A stretch of 50,466 bases of DNA, taken from positions 1 through 50,466 of the forward strand of contig CAMEKM010000007.1 of NCBI GenBank assembly GCA_945921355.1. The letters run 5' to 3'. The stretch's first letter is position 1; each line of letters opens with the position of its first letter. The position numbers and the translations under genes are program-made. Source of the stretch: an uncultured Bacteroidales bacterium (GTDB lineage: Bacteria > Bacteroidota > Bacteroidia > Bacteroidales > Paludibacteraceae). Shown one piece after another: positions 43,000-50,466 of this stretch. Under the pieces are notes generated by a model. The model was given only the letters and a program-made list of their open reading frames with translations, ran no database searches and was not told where the DNA came from.

Positions 43000-43774
43000 A
43001 TATATCATTTTTGATTTGCACATCTTTATATCCTAATTCGTTCATCATATTACACACTTGATTTCCGTATGCTTCATTGATTTCAAAATATAAGACGTTA
43101 CTTGATTTCATTGATGCAATTCTCCGATAAAATAACAACGGATCATCATCTGGTACGAATAATGCATTGTGTGGCTCATAGTCTAATACTCGACTATCCA
43201 TGGTGGCTTTTTCTTTGTGACAAATATAGGGAGGATTACTGACAATAATATCAACAGTATCTGGTTTTTGAGATAGAATATCCATTTTTTTCCATTCTAT
43301 CTGTACACCATTTCTCTTTGCATTAGCTTTTGCAACTACTAATGCCTCATCACTCACATCTACTCCTTTTATTTGCCATGCTGGGCATCTCTTCTTTAAT
43401 GCAATAGCTATGCATCCACTACCAGTGCCAATATCCAATACTTGTAACGGAGCTGAGGTATCGCTATTTGCAATAATCCATTCTACCAGTTCTGCGGTTT
43501 CAGGACGAGGAATCAGGGTAGCAGCATTGACATGCAAATCCAATCCCATCCATTGAGTATGACCAAAGATATATTGAATAGGTTCGTGATTTTTAAGCCT
43601 TTCCAGTATTTGCGGAAGATTCGGAATATCTACTTTACTATGAGATTGAGTAAAGAGTTGTGTTCGTGTTAGTCCTACTGTCTCTTCAATAATCCAATAA
43701 GCTAACTCGTGCAATTCTTCCCTCGGATAAAATCCCTGCAATTGAGAGATAATATAATTAATTTGTTCTTTCAC
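42959..43774 (-). CDS. prmC: Release-factor glutamine methyltransferase PrmC (GTG start)
   Basis: Methylates the GGQ glutamine of RF1 and RF2 (271 aa). An N-terminal helical domain (1-75) is followed by a SAM domain with VLDIGTGSGCIAIAL and the catalytic IIVSNPPYICH; LIPRPETAELVEW is the usual linker. The frame extends upstream to 43921, but the promoter box TACCTTTG at 43780-43787 lies inside that extension, and family N-termini match VKEQINYIISQL. I therefore start at the GTG at 43772-43774, only 5 bp after the box. The mRNA would be leaderless with a GTG start, which is unusual. Divergent from ribD. Confidence 0.85.
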   Translation of the reverse strand: MKEQINYIISQLQGFYPREELHELAYWIIEETVGLTRTQLFTQSHSKVDIPNLPQILERLKNHEPIQYIFGHTQWMGLDLHVNAATLIPRPETAELVEWIIANSDTSAPLQVLDIGTGSGCIAIALKKRCPAWQIKGVDVSDEALVVAKANAKRNGVQIEWKKMDILSQKPDTVDIIVSNPPYICHKEKATMDSRVLDYEPHNALFVPDDDPLLFYRRIASMKSSNVLYFEINEAYGNQVCNMMNELGYKDVQIKNDIYGKARMVFGRIKA

Positions 43775-43779
43775 GTTTG

Positions 43780-43787
43780 CAAAGGTA
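43780..43787 (-). promoter_or_regulatory. -7 promoter box abutting prmC
   Basis: Minus strand TACCTTTG; only CAAAC separates it from the proposed GTG start. Confidence 0.75.
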
Positions 43788-43869
43788 GTGTTTTTATTGG
43801 AAATATGCAAATTTTGTCTGCAAAATAGTAAATTACGAGATACAATTTGTACAAATCCATTTTTTTTTG

Positions 43870-43877
43870 TACCTTTG
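43870..43877 (+). promoter_or_regulatory. -7 promoter box abutting ribD
   Basis: TACCTTTG within a T-rich stretch; the first downstream ATG is 7 bp away (43885) and a second at 43894. Confidence 0.75.
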
Positions 43878-43884
43878 CGACAAA

Positions 43885-44895
43885 ATGTATAATATGTCCA
43901 AGCAAAATCATCAATATGCAACTATTTACATGGCTCGTTGTTTGCAATTAGCTCATCTTGGTGCGTATTATGTCGCTCCCAATCCAATGGTTGGGGCAGT
44001 ATTAGTATGTGGAGATATTATTTTAGGAGAGGGGTGGCATCAGCAATACGGTGGACCACATGCGGAACCTAATTGCTTGCGCAATGCTGAAGAAAATCAC
44101 CCAGAAGGAATTGACTATCAATCTTGTACCTTGTACGTAAACTTAGAACCTTGTAGCCATTATGGAAAAACACCTCCTTGTGCAGAGTTGATTATCAAGA
44201 AGGGAATAGGTCGTGTTATAGTTGGTTGTCTTGATCCCAATCCGAAAGTGGCTGGTCGTGGAGTAAAGATGATGCAAGATGCTGGTATAGAAGTGGTGGT
44301 TGGAGTGTTGGAGAATGAGTGTCGAGCTTTGAATAAACGCTTCTTCTGTTTGCATGAAAATCATCGTCCATATGTTATTCTGAAATGGGCACAAACAGCA
44401 GATGGGTATATTGATATAGAGCGTACAAGTGGCAAACCAATTACGATTTCAACGCCCTTAATCAAACAACTCGTTCATCAGCAACGTGCAGAGAATATGG
44501 CGATTATGGTTGGTACACGCACAGTATTGCTTGACAATCCTCGCTTATTGACATCTCATTGGAGCGGAAGGAATCCTATACGAATAACGTTAGATAGACA
44601 CGGAGTAATTCCTGCAGATAGCAAACTATTTTCTAAAGATGCTCCCACAATCGTTTATCAGGAAAACACAGATTGGCAGTTTGTTTTAGAGGATTTGGCA
44701 AAGAAAAATATCCACTCTATTTTAGTGGAAGGTGGTGCAACATTGTTGAACCATATCATTCAGTCGGGTATATATGATGAAGTCCATGTAGAAGTAGGCG
44801 ATGAATATATCGGTGATGGTGTTGTAGCTCCAAAGTACATACTGAAGAGTACTCCTAAAAAGATAGATAGCCATTGGGTATTTATAGAATCATAA
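43885..44895 (+). CDS. ribD: Bifunctional riboflavin deaminase/reductase RibD
   Basis: Carries out the second and third steps of riboflavin synthesis (336 aa). The N-terminal zinc deaminase has HAEPNCL and NLEPCSHYGKTPPCAEL; the C-terminal reductase begins near residue 145 with RPYVILKWAQTADGYI and includes ILVEGGATLLNHII. The ATG at 43885 is chosen; 43894 is equally possible and would give a leader of about ten nucleotides. No FMN riboswitch is present. A GHL10 gene follows after 18 bp. Confidence 0.92.
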   Translation: MYNMSKQNHQYATIYMARCLQLAHLGAYYVAPNPMVGAVLVCGDIILGEGWHQQYGGPHAEPNCLRNAEENHPEGIDYQSCTLYVNLEPCSHYGKTPPCAELIIKKGIGRVIVGCLDPNPKVAGRGVKMMQDAGIEVVVGVLENECRALNKRFFCLHENHRPYVILKWAQTADGYIDIERTSGKPITISTPLIKQLVHQQRAENMAIMVGTRTVLLDNPRLLTSHWSGRNPIRITLDRHGVIPADSKLFSKDAPTIVYQENTDWQFVLEDLAKKNIHSILVEGGATLLNHIIQSGIYDEVHVEVGDEYIGDGVVAPKYILKSTPKKIDSHWVFIES

Positions 44896-44913
44896 TATTT
44901 AATTTTTATTGCT

Positions 44914-46818
44914 ATGAAAGTAAGACTTTTATTCTTTATTTTCTGTACTTTAGCTGTTCAAATTGCTAGTGCCGATCATCCTAAATATGAGTTTCGCGCA
45001 ACATGGTTGACTGGCAATGGTATTGATTGGCCTAAATCACACAATGTAGCCCAACAAAAAGAGAGCCTTTGCAAAATATTTGATGTGATGGCAAAAGGAA
45101 ATATGAATGCTGCATGCCTGCAAGTACGTTCGTTTAGTGACGCAATGTATAAATCATCATACGAACCTTGGTCGGCTTCCTTGACTGGTACTCGTGGTGT
45201 TGACCCAGGATATGATCCGTTGGCTTTTGCGATTGAAGAAGCACACAAACGTGGTATAGAACTGCACGTTTGGGTAAATCCTTTCCGTGTCACATCTTCT
45301 GGTGTATTGGATACAACCGATCTTGTTTGGAAAAATGCAGGGCAATGGATTATTAAATATAATAACAGTTCGTTCCAAGGACAAATCATTGACCCTGGTT
45401 ATCCCGAAGCACGTAATTACGTGCACAATGTTTGTATGGAAATCATCAATAATTATGATATAGATGGTATTGTGATGGATGATTACTTCTATGCATATGG
45501 TGGCACCTATAGTGAAGATGCTGCATCTAAGGCACTATACAAACCTGCTAACGTAAAAGATGTGGACACAGATGGTACTACTGACGACGATTGGCGTCGT
45601 GCAAATGTGGACTCGGTGATTTGTAATCTATACAAAGCTATTCAAGAAGTCAAACCTTGGGTGCGATTTGGCATGGGTGTTCCTGGTAACTGGTCGATGA
45701 AAGCGAAAGCGGCGGCGGCATATGGACTCTCTCTCCCTTCTGGCATTAGTGCCATGGAGTCTTATGATTATCTCTATTGTAACGCTGTTGAATGGGCAAA
45801 ACAAGGGTGGATAGATTACCTTAATCCGCAGATATATTGGTCCACTCAAGTTACAAGACAAAACTACAGAGTGTTATGCAATTGGTGGGCAAAAACAGTG
45901 TGTGAAAATTTCTCCAATAAACTAAGCGATGGCAAGCGTGTACACTTCTTTGCTTCGCAAGCAGCTTACGGTGTCACAGATTCTGATGCAGGATTATCAG
46001 GCTATGGTGATGGAGTGCTTGAAATCCAACGCCAAATAGATGCCAACCGCGATAATCTATCCTCTGGATATACAGGTTCGGTATTTTTTCATACTTCAGC
46101 ATATATACAACTTTTCCGTGATATTCGCGATTCGCATTTCCAAAAAAAGGCATTGCCTCCTGCTATGAATTGGAAAGTGAAAGAAAATTTGACTGCTCCC
46201 ATCGATTTTGTTCTCACCGATAGTATTCTATCGTGGTCACACGCTACAGCAGAGCGCTTTACAGTCTATGCCTTTCCACGCGGAATGGATGTAGAAGAAG
46301 CGATAACAAATCCGCTTTACTTGAAAAAAATCGTGTATGGTAATTCCTTTGATTTAACAGGATTGGGAGATATTAGTTTGCTTACTTTTGCCGTTTGTTC
46401 CTATGACCGTTATGGTATAGAGCATGAGGCTGCAACATTTGAAGGTGAGGGTGTGTTTGAGTTTCCACAAGTCATTTTCTGGGAATTGAACGGAGGAACA
46501 GTAGATGTAGAATTACCAAAGCACGTAACAGAAACTTATACCCTCCCTATCCCTAAGAAAGAAGGGTATGAGTTTGATGGCTGGTTTAAGACCAAAACTT
46601 TCCGTGGAACTCCTTTGACAGAGATTTTTGATGGATGGAAAGGTACTTTATATGCGAAGTGGAAAAAAACAATCTCCTCCGTCTCTAATATCCAGCTATC
46701 TTCTGATATACGTGTTTATGACCCTCTTGGACGTTATCTAGGTACTGAATTACCAACTAATAAACATGGATTGTTTATTGTGGTACAGGGCAAAGAAAAA
46801 TGCAAAATAGTATTATAA
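44914..46818 (+). CDS. Secreted GHL10-family glycosyl hydrolase with InlB-type repeat
   Basis: A 634-residue exported protein (signal peptide about 1-20). Residues 25-380 match the GHL10/DUF187 TIM-barrel hydrolase: EFRATWLTGNGIDWPKS, AACLQVRSFSDAMYKSSYEPW, GIELHVWVNPFR, DIDGIVMDDYFY and WIDYLNPQIYWS, with acidic residues in the expected strand ends. A fibronectin-like segment follows (400-510). Next comes one InlB/Flg_new repeat (WELNGGTVDVELPK to KWKK), then a short C-terminal tail with YDPLGRYLGTELP resembling secretion-tail sequences. It probably acts on cell-wall or exopolysaccharide glycans at the surface; substrate is inferred from family. Confidence 0.85.
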   Translation: MKVRLLFFIFCTLAVQIASADHPKYEFRATWLTGNGIDWPKSHNVAQQKESLCKIFDVMAKGNMNAACLQVRSFSDAMYKSSYEPWSASLTGTRGVDPGYDPLAFAIEEAHKRGIELHVWVNPFRVTSSGVLDTTDLVWKNAGQWIIKYNNSSFQGQIIDPGYPEARNYVHNVCMEIINNYDIDGIVMDDYFYAYGGTYSEDAASKALYKPANVKDVDTDGTTDDDWRRANVDSVICNLYKAIQEVKPWVRFGMGVPGNWSMKAKAAAAYGLSLPSGISAMESYDYLYCNAVEWAKQGWIDYLNPQIYWSTQVTRQNYRVLCNWWAKTVCENFSNKLSDGKRVHFFASQAAYGVTDSDAGLSGYGDGVLEIQRQIDANRDNLSSGYTGSVFFHTSAYIQLFRDIRDSHFQKKALPPAMNWKVKENLTAPIDFVLTDSILSWSHATAERFTVYAFPRGMDVEEAITNPLYLKKIVYGNSFDLTGLGDISLLTFAVCSYDRYGIEHEAATFEGEGVFEFPQVIFWELNGGTVDVELPKHVTETYTLPIPKKEGYEFDGWFKTKTFRGTPLTEIFDGWKGTLYAKWKKTISSVSNIQLSSDIRVYDPLGRYLGTELPTNKHGLFIVVQGKEKCKIVL

Positions 46819-46839
46819 GAAAAAGAGTTTGTCAGATAT

Positions 46840-46867
46840 AAAAATAGCGACTTAAGTCGCTATTTTT
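46840..46867. terminator. Bidirectional palindromic terminator
   Basis: Perfect 28-bp palindrome (14-bp arms, centre CTTAAG) between convergent genes; it ends on the first base of the endonuclease-like stop codon. Same AAAAATAGC border as 23187-23214. Confidence 0.88.
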
Positions 46868-47802
46868 CATTTACATTGGATTGTCAGTACAATTGGTAAG
46901 TGATCAGAATAGCCAGCATGGTAGCGATATCCAGTATACGTGCGTTTGGGCTTATAATCAAGGTATTTGGAATCTTCTTCTAATAACCACTCGGGCGAAA
47001 AGATCATCACTTGAGCATTGTTTTTAAGAGATTGAGACACATAAAATTGGTCGAGAAACGACCAAGTGCCTTGGTTTTTGTATGTGCCACGTCCTACTAT
47101 TTCCCTGTCAATCATCAAATTGTTCATACTCTGCAAATCATCCTTTGCTTCGCCATTCATATCGCCCATCACCACAATGTTCGCTTTTGGTTGTATTCGC
47201 AAGATACTATCAATCTGTTGCTGAATCACTTGCTTCGCAGCTATGCGTTTCCATTCGGTAGCACCACCGCCGCCCAAACGTGAAGGCAGATGGCATACCA
47301 TAACATGCAGCGTGTCTTGCCCGTGAATCAACGCACTAACATATAAAATATCACGTGTATCATCACCCTGTAAATCTATCCGCAACGGATTGCTATTCAG
47401 AACCTTCACTTTCGTGCTATCATACAGCAATGCTACATCTATTCCCCGCTCATCTCGACTTTCGTAATGCACATATTTATAATGAAAACGCTTTAGCCGA
47501 TAGCATAAATCCCGCAAACAACGAGCATTCTCTACCTCGCACAGTCCTACCAACGCAGCACTCTCCCACTCTGATATATTCACTATCACTTGCGCGATTT
47601 GGTCCAGTTTTGTTTGGTACTTACGATATGTCCAATGATGATCACCATCGGGTAGAAAAGAATAATCGTTCTTCAATGTATCATGCTCATAATCAAATAA
47701 ATTCTCTACATTATAAGAGATAATCGTCAATGGCCCTTGTGCAAAAAGAAACCCACACTCAATACTGAATAAAATAATCCATATCAAGCGTGAGTATTTC
47801 AT
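46867..47802 (-). CDS. Exported endonuclease/exonuclease/phosphatase-fold protein
   Basis: A 311-residue protein with signal peptide (about 1-22, ending LFAQ). EEP-fold motifs: ISYNVENLFDY, GLCEVENARCL (catalytic Glu), IVMGDMNGEAKDDL and HAGYSDHLPIVLTI with the terminal SDH. It is therefore a metal-dependent phosphoesterase acting outside the cytoplasm on nucleic acid, phospholipid or another phosphate ester. Bacteroidales commonly encode such proteins; substrate not known. It lies 22 bp after sufS and may be the last gene of that run. Confidence 0.87.
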   Translation of the reverse strand: MKYSRLIWIILFSIECGFLFAQGPLTIISYNVENLFDYEHDTLKNDYSFLPDGDHHWTYRKYQTKLDQIAQVIVNISEWESAALVGLCEVENARCLRDLCYRLKRFHYKYVHYESRDERGIDVALLYDSTKVKVLNSNPLRIDLQGDDTRDILYVSALIHGQDTLHVMVCHLPSRLGGGGATEWKRIAAKQVIQQQIDSILRIQPKANIVVMGDMNGEAKDDLQSMNNLMIDREIVGRGTYKNQGTWSFLDQFYVSQSLKNNAQVMIFSPEWLLEEDSKYLDYKPKRTYTGYRYHAGYSDHLPIVLTIQCK

Positions 47803-47824
47803 AAAATAAATGCTTAATTCCAGT

Positions 47825-49042
47825 TTATAGAAGCATCATTATCGCCTTTTTCAGTGCAGCAATAAAGGCATCAATATCATCTTTAGTAATGTACATTGCC
47901 ACTGACGCACGCACCGTACCAGGCACTTGCAAATAGTCAATCAGCGGTTCTGCACAATGATGTCCTGTGCGTACTGCCACACCCTGACGATCCAGCAACA
48001 CGCCCACATCAAAGGGATGAATCAATGCTCCATCTACACGATAAACATTAAAAGACACCGCTCCTGATTTTTCTTGCCCCGCAGCATATACTCGCACATT
48101 GGGTATTGCAGCTAACTGTGCTTCCAAATACCCTGCTAACTCTTTCTCATATTCAGCAATCTTCTCTAAACCAATCTCTTGCAGATAATCTATTGCCTTT
48201 CCAAATGCATAACTGCCTACATAATTCGGTGTACCAGCCTCAAACTTATACGGCAACACATTATACGTTGTCTTCTCAAAACTCACATGCTCAATCATCT
48301 CTCCCCCACCCTCTGCTGGTGGCAGTTGGTTGAGCCACTCTTTCTTGCCATACAGCACGCCCAAGCCCGTCGGACCATACATCTTATGTGCACTCATCAC
48401 CAAGAAATCGCAGTCCAATTGCTGCACATCTACTGCCAAATGAGGCACCGACTGCGCACCGTCCACACATACTGCCACACCACTCTCATGCGCCAATCTC
48501 ACAATCTCTTCTATCGGATTCACAATGCCCAACACATTGCTCACATGTGCCACAGACACCAATCGTGTCCTCTCACTTAACAACCCCTTAAATGCCTCTA
48601 CATCCAGCGATAAGTCCTCTCGTAGAGGAATAACCTTCAGCACAGCGTTCTTTCTCTCACACAGCATTTGCCATGGCACGATATTCGAATGGTGCTCCAG
48701 TTGACTAACGATAATCTCATCCCCTTCACCCACCATCGCATCACCAAAACTGCGGGCCAGCATATTGATACTATCCGTAGTACCTTTCGTGAAGATGATC
48801 TCCTCTTCCGACTGTGCATGAAGCAATCTCGCCACTTTCTTGCGCGCTTCTTCGTGATTTTGTGTGGCAACTTGACTCAGATGATGCACCCCACGATGCA
48901 CATTCGCATTCCACTTGCTATACGCCTCTGTCATAGCGTCCATCACTACTTGTGGCTTTTGCGTCGTGGCAGCATTATCAAGATACACCAACTTTCGACC
49001 GTGTACTTGCTCATTCAATATAGGAAAATCTTCTCGTTTCAT
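47825..49042 (-). CDS. sufS: Cysteine desulfurase SufS
   Basis: PLP enzyme (405 aa) that takes sulfur from cysteine for iron-sulfur cluster assembly. PLP Lys220 lies in SAHKMYGPTGLG; catalytic Cys363 lies in RTGHHCAEPL, the SufS/CsdA-type (group II) signature. LDNAATTQKP and VDGAQSVPH are also typical. No sufBCD or sufE is visible nearby, so it is separated from the other suf genes within this window. Its start overlaps the end of gldB by 4 bp, an unexpected partner. Confidence 0.95.
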   Translation of the reverse strand: MKREDFPILNEQVHGRKLVYLDNAATTQKPQVVMDAMTEAYSKWNANVHRGVHHLSQVATQNHEEARKKVARLLHAQSEEEIIFTKGTTDSINMLARSFGDAMVGEGDEIIVSQLEHHSNIVPWQMLCERKNAVLKVIPLREDLSLDVEAFKGLLSERTRLVSVAHVSNVLGIVNPIEEIVRLAHESGVAVCVDGAQSVPHLAVDVQQLDCDFLVMSAHKMYGPTGLGVLYGKKEWLNQLPPAEGGGEMIEHVSFEKTTYNVLPYKFEAGTPNYVGSYAFGKAIDYLQEIGLEKIAEYEKELAGYLEAQLAAIPNVRVYAAGQEKSGAVSFNVYRVDGALIHPFDVGVLLDRQGVAVRTGHHCAEPLIDYLQVPGTVRASVAMYITKDDIDAFIAALKKAIMMLL

Positions 49043-50040
49043 GGCTTATAAAAACTTTGTTCTAATATCTTTTGTGCATCACCTTCATTGATTAAATCAT
49101 GAATACTAACCTCTTCATTATGACGCATATAACTATCCACTATTCGCCATCCAACCCACAATCCTAATCGACCTGGTGAGTCTTGTGTTACTTCCGCGGT
49201 GAATGGGCCTTCGTTCATATACGAATTTAATATGCGGGATTCGGTCTTAAACAAATCTCGCTTTTCCATGATACGATTCCATATAGCTTGTTCGTAGTGT
49301 TCGCACCATGCCCACTGTTCGGGAGTATAGCCAATCACCTGCCAAGCAGGCGCATCGGGCAGTAACTGACTGAGCAAAAACAACTGCTTCCCTCTGAAAA
49401 TCATCTGTTCTAACAGTCTGTTATACTTGCTATTATACGCAATATTATATGCCAAATACATACTCATCAAATCGCGCACAACATATTCTTTCTCCATGGT
49501 GGACTTTTGGTAGTCATACACTACTTGATTATAATAAGGGTAGTCACTTCCAAGGTACATATCCACCCCTACGCCCAACATATTATCGTAGTAAACGACT
49601 GAGGAATTAAAACCCGATACAAACAAATACACCGTTGGAATCACCCAATCTGGATACAAGTAATGCAAGCGCGAAAAAGCAATATTAAGCGCATTTTGGA
49701 TAGAGTCCACATTGGCAAAACGCTCTTTTGCCAGAGCATTAGTTTGTGCAAATCCCATGGTCGTATCCACCAGAAAATTAGCCAATTGCTCGCTAAAGTA
49801 TGCTGTGTCTTCCATCGGCAAACGCAATATTCCTTCTACATACAGCGGAATAAACTCCTCATAATCAGCATATAACTGTGCCACATCCTGCATGGCACTA
49901 TCTGGTCGTACAGCCAACTGCGCACTATCAAATCGCACTATCTCCACCGCCACTGGCTCAATGTCTTTGGGGATATATTGATACGTATTCCCACACCCGC
50001 ACAGCACCATTGCCAACAATATATATATATACTTTTTCAT
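49039..50040 (-). CDS. gldB: Gliding-motility-type lipoprotein GldB
   Basis: A 333-residue lipoprotein (lipobox LCGC, Cys16). The body has IEPVAVEIVRFDSAQLA, FIPLYVEGIL, VYLFVSGFNSS and the C-terminal block DSPGRLGLWVGWRIVDSYM, which is the clearest GldB signature. In Flavobacterium GldB is needed for gliding; in non-gliding Bacteroidales the homologue's role is unclear and may concern envelope assembly. It lies 51 bp after the LolD-like ATPase and overlaps sufS, so the three are probably co-transcribed. Confidence 0.88.
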   Translation of the reverse strand: MKKYIYILLAMVLCGCGNTYQYIPKDIEPVAVEIVRFDSAQLAVRPDSAMQDVAQLYADYEEFIPLYVEGILRLPMEDTAYFSEQLANFLVDTTMGFAQTNALAKERFANVDSIQNALNIAFSRLHYLYPDWVIPTVYLFVSGFNSSVVYYDNMLGVGVDMYLGSDYPYYNQVVYDYQKSTMEKEYVVRDLMSMYLAYNIAYNSKYNRLLEQMIFRGKQLFLLSQLLPDAPAWQVIGYTPEQWAWCEHYEQAIWNRIMEKRDLFKTESRILNSYMNEGPFTAEVTQDSPGRLGLWVGWRIVDSYMRHNEEVSIHDLINEGDAQKILEQSFYKP

Positions 50041-50056
50041 ACTCTCTTTTTTTACC

Positions 50057-50076
50057 CCTCCCCTTTTAGGGGGAGG
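50057..50076. repeat. CCTCCCC hairpin element between lolD and gldB
   Basis: CCTCCCC (50057-50063) pairs with GGGGAGG (50070-50076) around TTTTAG. Related to the element inside the BtuB-like gene at 38423-38442. Confidence 0.6.
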
Positions 50077-50091
50077 TTGGGAAGGGGCTTG

Positions 50092-50466
50092 TTAATCTAC
50101 TAAACCATCCTTCATCTCAATCACTCTGTCGCTAATCTCTGCCAATTCCTTATCGTGTGTCACGATAATTATCGTTTGTCCATACTGCTCTCGCATCTGC
50201 AATAGCAGCTTGTGCAACTCCTTTTTGTTGCTCTCATCCAGACTACCACTTGGCTCATCCGCCAATATCACATCGGGCGACATCATCATCGCTCTCGCTG
50301 CGGCAACCCTTTGCTTCTCGCCACCCGACAACTGATTGGGATTATGCGTAAGTCGCTCAGCCATACCCAGTTCCGTTAGCAACTGTACCGCACGCTGCTC
50401 CGCTTCTTTCTCTGGCACACGAGCAATCATTGCAGGCATCATCACGTTCTCCAGCGCATTAAACTC
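50092..50466 (-). CDS. ABC transporter ATP-binding protein, LolD/MacB type (5' end outside window)
   Basis: C-terminal 124 residues of an ABC ATPase; the frame is open through the window edge, beginning [13 protein letters not shown], so the Walker A is off-window. The signature [14 protein letters not shown], Walker [14 protein letters not shown] and switch His IIVTHD are intact. The [11 protein letters not shown] opening is characteristic of LolD, which drives lipoprotein release from the inner membrane; MacB-type ATPases are an alternative. Confidence 0.85.
   Translation of the reverse strand, partial: EFNALENVMMPAMIARVPEKEAEQRAVQLLTELGMAERLTHNPNQLSGGEKQRVAAARAMMMSPDVILADEPSGSLDESNKKELHKLLLQMREQYGQTIIIVTHDKELAEISDRVIEMKDGLVD

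Noticed and set aside
43775..43921. Longer PrmC N-terminus starting at 43921
   Set aside because: It crosses the prmC promoter box and the ribD promoter region, and family N-termini match the GTG at 43774.

Overview
The window looks like a chromosomal segment of a Bacteroidales bacterium (phylum Bacteroidota). Four things point there. At least fourteen copies of the Bacteroidota -7 promoter box TAnnTTTG sit upstream of genes, while purine-rich ribosome binding sites are nearly absent. There are four TonB-dependent receptors. Families largely confined to this phylum occur (GldB, DUF4249, DUF5063, the TPR/outer-membrane-barrel pair). Secreted proteins carry Bacteroidales-type signal peptides, lipoboxes and C-terminal tails. 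The family or genus cannot be fixed from the sequence alone. Base composition is moderate, with a visibly GC-richer patch around 36.9-39.1 kb. No tRNA, rRNA, CRISPR array, insertion sequence or phage gene was found.

Layout. 1-1745: end of a spermidine/putrescine ABC transporter (potC partial, potD). 1760-7803: a TPR protein, an outer-membrane barrel and a secreted propeller-like protein in one tight run. 7822-10095: pcrA/uvrD helicase, followed by a 500-bp gene-free stretch with a hairpin-rich repeat. 10597-15142: an envelope operon (large lipoprotein, TonB receptor, DUF4249 lipoprotein) behind a leader of about 340 nt. 15595-20596: topoisomerase IV subunit A, a 55-residue membrane peptide, and the overlapping genes upp, vanZ-like and dprA. 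20696-23188: DUF5063, RNase D-like exonuclease and rRNA methyltransferase.

23220-34629 is the most interesting part. A His-rich TonB receptor is transcribed away from a hemerythrin-LuxR fusion regulator, with an 11-bp phased repeat array in the receptor's leader. The regulator is followed by dacB and birA. After rfbB comes an apparent metal-handling operon: a FeoB-like permease lacking its GTP-binding motifs, a second TonB receptor related to the first, and a secreted HMA-domain protein with a His-rich tail. 34916-39098 holds a dehydratase-like SDR with a C-terminal zinc-ribbon motif, degenerate tandem repeats, a 22-bp-stem hairpin and a BtuB-like TonB receptor of different composition. 39303-50466 is mostly housekeeping: K+/H+ antiporter, thioredoxin, aroB (with a heptanucleotide repeat inside the gene), recX, prmC, ribD, a GHL10 glycosidase, an endonuclease/phosphatase-fold protein, sufS, gldB and the end of a lolD-like ATPase.

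A recurring theme is small repeats at or inside genes: GTTTAG(T/A) heptamers across two stop codons, a CAAAATT repeat inside aroB, a CCCCTC hairpin inside the BtuB-like receptor, and several dispersed hairpin elements. Functions are inferred from remembered family motifs; no database search was possible.
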